In this document: positions 58,434 to 64,000 of the stretch, in pieces
How positions within the stretch are numbered: the stretch's first letter is position 1
Layout: every line of letters starts with the position of its first letter
Assembly (NCBI GenBank): GCA_947623455.1
Contig: OX392538.1
Location: 33,603,001 to 33,667,000 of the forward strand
From: Mimachlamys varia
Lineage: Eukaryota > Mollusca > Bivalvia > Pectinida > Pectinidae
Direction: 5' to 3'
DNA: 64,000 nucleotides
Translations under genes and position numbers: made by a program
The notes under the pieces: generated by a model
What the model was told of the DNA's origin: nothing
Database searches by the model: none
The model's input: the letters and a program-made list of their open reading frames with translations, nothing else

Positions 58434-59179
58434 TGACTGAAGCTACGAAAGGGATGCCTGTCTTGTGATAAGACTGTCACTGGGACAATTCCATTCCCGA
58501 TAATGCCTTGTCCGATATTCCACTCGCTATCACAGGGACCTGAGTAATTTCACACTTTTAGTGGATTTAGATCAATTTTCGATAAAATGCGCCCTCAGTA
58601 GTATAAAGTCTACCATTGAGGGAGAACTTTTATCGAAATTGATCTAAACCCCACAGAGTGTACACCCTAGTTCAGGTCCAACAAATGTTCAGGTCCTTGC
58701 GCTCGCTATTGGCTTCATTGATGACAGTTGAAACCAATCGGGGATCGTCGGTGTTTTCCGTAAACAAGATCAACTCAGTAAAGTGTAAATTTACATGAGA
58801 AATGTAATGTATTTCATTTAATTCTTGGGGTATCAGGTCAATGAATCTACTTGAGTAAATATTGTTTTAATTGCTCTTAATGTAAACTATAAACTGTTTC
58901 CGTAACGTTTCACAAGACTTGTATCCCGCCAATATCCAACATGTTCTGTAACCTAGAGTTTCGACTCCAATGGTTGCTGTCTGCTTCAATAGGGATGCGG
59001 GTCTTGTGGTCAGACTGTACTGGAACAGTTCCACTCATGACAGTGTACCTTACTCACCGAGATCGAATGACTATTCACTCTAATTATGACGTCAGCACTG
59101 GATATATCCTGCCGTGAAAGGACAGAGACATAACAGTTTGCTTGAAATGAATATTTTGTAGAAAAAAAAAATATGTATA

Positions 59180-59212
59180 ACAAAAAAAAGGGAGGGGGGG
59201 GGGGGGGGGTGA
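59180..59212 (+). repeat. Poly-A / poly-G tract
   Basis: AAAAAAAGGGA followed by a long uninterrupted G run at about 59194-59210. Confidence 0.85.
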
Positions 59213-59367
59213 ATGCGAAAAAACATTCTAGTGGCTTGCAATAGAAAGGGATTCGAGCCATGGACAGACAGAGCCATCTTGTTTACACCTGGTGTGGCAC
59301 AATCAGGGAAGATTAACGGCATTAACGAGAAGAGGAAAATGCAATGTTTTTTATCTGTAGTGAGAAT

Positions 59368-59735
59368 CACAGGCATTTGTGGCCAGGAGAATTACCTTCT
59401 AAATATATAATATATATAGAATATAGCGAAAAAATAAAATAAAATATATTAACTAAATTTTCCAATTTTCTTTTTATGTTATTCATCATCTAAAACCATA
59501 ATGAAAATAATTGTCAAATTTCAGCTCTTTTTCAGTGTCTGATAGTCGATTTTTGGTGAAATTTAACGCTTGACGTATCAAGCTGAAATTTGACAATTAT
59601 TTTCATTATGGTTTTAGATGATTACTAACATAAAAAGAAAATTGGAAAATTTAGTAATATATTTTATTTTATTTTTTCAAATTTCGCTATGTATTCTATA
59701 TAGATGGATATTCTCCTGGCAACAAGTGCCTGTGG
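59368..59735. mobile_element. Foldback MITE, complete copy
   Basis: CACAGGCATTTGTGGCCAGG at the left and the inverted TCTCCTGGCAACAAGTGCCT at the right. Long complementary arms meet at TTGACGTATCAAGCTGAAAT; one side of the tip is partly deleted. Confidence 0.85.
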
Positions 59736-60547
59736 TGAGAATAGCCAATTTACTCGACTTATTGTTTTCAAAAGGGCACACTTCTTGATTCATATCATCA
59801 ATAATGTGTCTCTCAAAACTTGCATGGATGTAAAATAGACAGGTTTTTTAATGTCTTACTTGAGAAAAAACGTGCTTTCAATTGACAACTTCTAAATATT
59901 TGGCAAGTATCGTGTTGGAGTAAAGAGGTACATGTACCAAGGGTATTCAAATGAATGACCTTAGCCCTCTTTCAAGGTCACATGGATCAAACGTACCAGA
60001 AATTGTTTAGTCCTTTCTATTTTAATCCGAAGCATGCTGGGATGAAGGGCTACCAAGTTTGTTCAAATAATTGACCTTACACTCTTTATGCTCTTTCAAA
60101 ATCATGAAATCTTCAAACGACTTTTAAAAAACCGTGAAAGGCCCAGAGGCTGTTATTCGGCTAATAGCATGCTATGACGTTGACGTTCAATTTTGTAAAC
60201 TTGGCGGCAGTCATCTAATCTGCATGGAACAGGTGAGATATTGGTGCCTGGTGGGCCTTTCTTTCTATTTTTCAGTTGATTACAGACATCAACCTAAAAT
60301 TTGTTTTTGTAACTATAAACACTTATAAGTGTGAACAAGTAATGAAACTCAACGCAATGTGTACAGCACGTACTTTTTTCGTACTGCGGAACTTTACTAG
60401 TTTTAATACAATTTGAAGAAGCATGGTTAAAAAAAACGATGTATCACAAAGATGTAGCGTAATTCGTAAAAGAACAAGATAAAGCTTCGACTAAAACAGT
60501 AGAGCACAGGGACATGTATTAATTTTATATCGACCACCATATATTTT

Positions 60548-63256
60548 TTAGGTCATCTGACCCGAAGGGTCAGGATGACCTATAGTCATCGTGCTTCGTC
60601 CGTTGTCGTCCGCCGTCCGCCGTGCGCCGTGCGCCGTCAGTAAACTTTTCATTTCAAAATGCTACTCCTCCTTCATTTCTTAATGGATCACCACCAAGTT
60701 TGGTGTGTTGCATCATTGGGGGAGGGCGATCAGATTTTATATAAATGAGGCTGATCTGACCCCTGGGGCCATAGGGGCGGGGCCCGAAAAGGGGAACTTT
60801 GTTGAATTTTTGCTTTAAATTCCTACTCCTCCTTAATACTTGAATGGATTACATCCAAATTTGGTGTGAAGCATCATTTGGGGAGGGCGATCAGATTTTA
60901 TATATATGAGGCTGATCCGACTCCTGGGGCCAGAGGGTTAGGGCCCCAAAAGGGGACTTTGCTGAATTTTTGCTTTAAATTCCTACTCCTCCTTAATACT
61001 TGAATGGATTGCATCCAAATTTGGTGTGAAACATCATTTGGGGAGGGCAATCAGATTTTATATAAATGAGGCTGATCCGACCCCTGGGGCCATAGGGGCG
61101 GGGCCTCAAAAAGGGGACTTTGCTGAATTTTTACTTTAAAATCCTACTCCTCCTTAATGCTTGAATGGATTGCATCCAAATTTGATGTGAAACATCATTT
61201 GGGGAGGGCGATCAGATTTTATATAAATGAGGCTGATCCAACCCTTGGGGCCATAGGGGCGGGGCCTCCAAAAGGGGACTTTGCTGAATTTTTGCTTTAA
61301 AATCCTACTCCTCCTTAATGCTTGAATGGATTGCATCCAAATTTGATGTGAAGCATCATTTGGGGAATGGCGATCAGATTTTATATAAATGAGACTAATC
61401 AGACCCCTGGGACCAAAGGGGCGGGGCCCCAAAAGGGGAACTTTGCTGAGTTTTTGCTTTAAAATCCTCCTCCTCCTTAATGCTTGAATCGATCAGCACC
61501 AAATTTAATGTGAAGCATCATTCGGGGAAGGTGATAAGATTTTATATAAATGCGACTGATCTGGTCCCAGAGGCCAGAGGGGCGGGGCCCCAAATCCTTT
61601 CTCAGCTTTACTTCAAATGTAATTGAAGAAGAACAATCATATTTTACATACAGGAGACTGGTCTTCAGGGTACTGTGAAAGTGGAAAAGTATTAATGTTT
61701 AAATCCTAATTCCTGTATGTGGAGAATTTAGCAGAATTTGATATAACACATCAATCCCATTTTGGGAAAGCAATCATCTTAAATAAAGAGACTGACCAAC
61801 ACTATATGGGCCAGATGGGAGATAAAAGGGGTACTGTACATGTAGTTTGGCCAGTTTGCATGGAGCCATTTATGTCTCCCAAACATTCTCCGATCAAAAC
61901 AAAAACTCGAAATGAAGTTAAGCAAACTTTACTTTTTTTTGTTTTTTGTTCAAGCAATCTTTGAACCTAATCAAGATACAATATGAATCTTCAATTACTG
62001 ATAGCTACAATAATACAATGTCTTTTTTGTGCATTTTTAGCCCACCATCTACATGTATACAAATTGCCCTGCGTACGTGGTCCATTCATGCGTAACAATT
62101 CTTGCTATTTCTCAGAAAGTACAGAAGGGATCTTTCTCAAATTTCATATGTAGGTTCCCCTAGGTCCCTAAATGTACATGGTGGTTTTTCGGACCAATCA
62201 GAATTCAACATGGCCAACACGCAGCCATCTTGCATTTTGACAATTGTTATCAATTTTATATTTTGACAATTATTATCGCTTAATACTGGATTGAAATGTA
62301 GATTACTCTGGAGTTTTGACAATTTAAATATCCTAGCCTATTCTGAAACCATGCAAAGGAAGAGAAAAGATCAGTCTTTCATTTGACTCATATTATTATT
62401 ATTACTAATGTAGAAGAACAGGAAAAACACCTATTCCTGACGAGTGCCCCAACCAGGAATCGAACCCGGGTCTCCGGCATGATAAGCCACAGCTTGATCT
62501 ACCGACTGAGCCAAAAAAGCATGCTTCGTCAGCTGAGTGACAGAGACCGTATTTAACACTATGTACAAGCCACACCGACCCGCTCCTTTTGCACTACTCC
62601 CCCTGTTTTTCTTGAGATTTTCTAAATCTCAACCCGAGACTCTAAATAATTACTACCATGGGTTATTTAGTTGGGCGTCAATGTAGAAGAACAGGGAAAA
62701 ACACCTATTCCAGCCGAGTGCCGCGGCCAGGAATTAGGGCAGGGACGATACATCGATTGAGTGATCGCGGTTCACTTCCACGCGATACAAGTATCGATTC
62801 AAAGCAGCAAATTACGATACTGTATCGATCCGCTATATTTTCAGCAAAAACAAGAAGCATTGTTTCATGTTATCATTTAAAATCCATCAAAGATTAGTAA
62901 AATACCTGTTAACATACACTGAAGGATAGAAATTTCTGAAAGTGAAAGTAGTTGTGATACAGTCTTGTATTCCACAATGCTGGTATACATTTACTATAGC
63001 TAAGACGCTTTTGATTTTGCAATGCCAATCAAATAGGAGATTACCAAATCATTGCAAAGTGTATAACAAGCATGGCCGATATGTTGTTCATTGCTTTGAC
63101 AACACCATAAATAAATTTCGTAACCGACTCTAGATCTGAACAGATAGTTTATGACAATGATGCTGGTTTGAACACTTTTGAACTAAGGGGTGTGTCCCTG
63201 CTATAAGTGTTTGCAATTGTCAGATGACCGTTTAGGCCCATGGGCCTCTTGTTATT
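60548..63256 (+). mobile_element. Helentron/pearl-like element with ~170-bp tandem core
   Basis: Starts with AGGTCATCTGACCCGAAGGG and a GTCCGCCGTCCGCC tract. It then has about six units beginning TCCTACTCCTCCTTAAT, each with CATTTGGGGAGGGCGATCAG and a GGGGCGGGGCC block. It ends CAGATGACCGTTTAGGCCCA TGGGCCTCTTGTT (a 14-bp palindrome near the terminus, as in Helitron-type 3' ends). Minus-strand frames inside the repeats are incidental. SINE sequence is inserted near 62405-62720. Confidence 0.6.
62405..62530 (-). mobile_element. tRNA-derived SINE, minus orientation, followed by a partial repeat copy
   Basis: On the minus strand: TTTTGGCTCAGTCGGTAGAT (A box) and CGGGTTCGATTCCTGGTTGG (B box). The flanking body AATGTAGAAGAACAGG...AAAACACCTATTCC recurs at 62682-62736 as a truncated second copy. 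Confidence 0.7.
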
Positions 63257-63414
63257 GTTAAGTGTCCCTGTGAGCAACGTTTCCAACGTAAACACTTATT
63301 TCTAACAATCTTATCAGAAAAAAAATATTTGTAATATGCAAGCTGATTTAACTCACTTTCAAAGTTCACGTACATATTCCAGATAAAACATCTCCAGCAG
63401 CATCAACAATTATT

Positions 63415-63867
63415 ATTTTATTAAAAACATACCAAACGAAAGAATTTGAAACCGTAAAATTAAACCAATTTTTCCAAGATTTATTTTCATACCTTTTATT
63501 TTGTACAAAGCTTTCTTTTGTTTTGCCAAGTAAGTTTTGTCAGGTTTAGTTTATTTGACTATTCATAATTTTAAACATACATGTACCAAACAAAAAATTT
63601 GAATCGTAAAATTGAATCGATTTTTCCGTAGATTTTTTTTTTCTTTTTTTTTTGTACAATGCTTGCTTTTGTTTTGCCAAGTAATTTTTGTCAGTTTATA
63701 TTTATTTGACTTTATTATTTAAAAAAAAACATACAAGTATCAAACGAAAAACTGAATCGTAAAATTGAACCGATTTTCGTATTTTTTCTTCCTATATTTT
63801 TGATACAATGCTAGCTTTATTTTGTCAATTAAGTTTTGTCCGGTTTAATTTATTTGACTATTCATTA
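63415..63867. repeat. Three tandem copies of a ~150-bp AT-rich unit
   Basis: Each unit contains ATACCAAACGAAAGAATTTG-like sequence, CGTAAAATTRAACCRATTTT, GTTTTGCCAAGTAAGTTTTG and TTTATTTGACTATTCAT. Units begin near 63428, 63580 and 63730. No gene was seen from 63257 to the end. Confidence 0.75.
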
Positions 63868-64000
63868 TGGATATGCTTTCTTATGATCTTAGACTACTTC
63901 AATTTGCAAACACTGGGATGCGATTGATTTCTAAAATGTATTTTGTTTTTTTAACATTTTTGTTCCCAGTGGTAAGAGTTCCTTTATCTTTTATCCTCAA

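Larger units (their letters stand above)
54978..59030 (-). repeat. Cluster of eight degenerate repeat units
   Basis: CACAAGACTTGTATCCCGCC followed by AATATC occurs, with small changes, at about 54994, 55326, 56396, 56826, 57639, 58103, 58213 and 58909. It is usually followed by CTTGTGATAAGACTGTACTG or CTTGTGATAGGACTGTATTG. Larger blocks are duplicated too (about 55150-55620 with 56210-56710). Short minus-strand frames recur but share no recognised domain. Confidence 0.75.

Noticed and set aside
61154..61432. Minus-strand 92-codon frame with internal repeats
   Set aside because: Incidental translation of the Helentron-like tandem core.

Overview
The window looks like part of a bivalve-mollusc nuclear genome. 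Its genes are split by GT-AG introns and are embedded in AT-rich DNA. It is full of tRNA-derived SINEs with invertebrate-type cores, elements with tandemly repeated cores resembling the mollusc pearl/Helentron type, foldback MITEs and long minisatellites. The assignment is inference from repeat style and gene content; no species is claimed.

Two host genes are divergently arranged. On the minus strand (20123 down to 1, leaving the window) are the first 12 coding exons, 941 codons, of a trans-Golgi golgin of the golgin-245/GOLGA4 type. On the plus strand (25953-39422) is a complete six-exon gene for a 249-residue single-pass membrane protein of the VOPP1/WBP1 family: signal peptide, Cys-rich ectodomain, WYFW transmembrane start and three PPxY motifs. 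Three of its exons are short or lack a start codon and emerge only from matching splice sites and phases. About 5.8 kb of repeat-rich DNA separates the two start codons.

The third coding unit is a transposon: an apparently intact piggyBac element (43136-48377) with 15-bp terminal inverted repeats, TTAA target duplications and a seven-exon, 573-codon transposase carrying all three catalytic aspartates and a C-terminal Cys/His cluster. It sits inside an older palindromic MITE.

The rest is mostly repeats. TTAA-flanked (piggyBac-type) elements are strikingly common: a 2.0-kb element filled with a 43-bp minisatellite, a 2.7-kb element, a ~375-bp family (three clear copies plus one partial) and an ~85-bp family (seven copies). 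TA-flanked pogo/Tigger-like MITEs, foldback hairpins, Helentron-like tandem elements, a 46-bp satellite array, a LINE 3' relic and several SINEs fill most of what remains. The most unusual structure is a ~1.6-kb, ~25-bp-period array (11961-13557) that abuts golgin exon 5. On the transcribed strand it reads as more than a hundred tandem 5' splice-site-like sequences, and the genuine donor is its first member.
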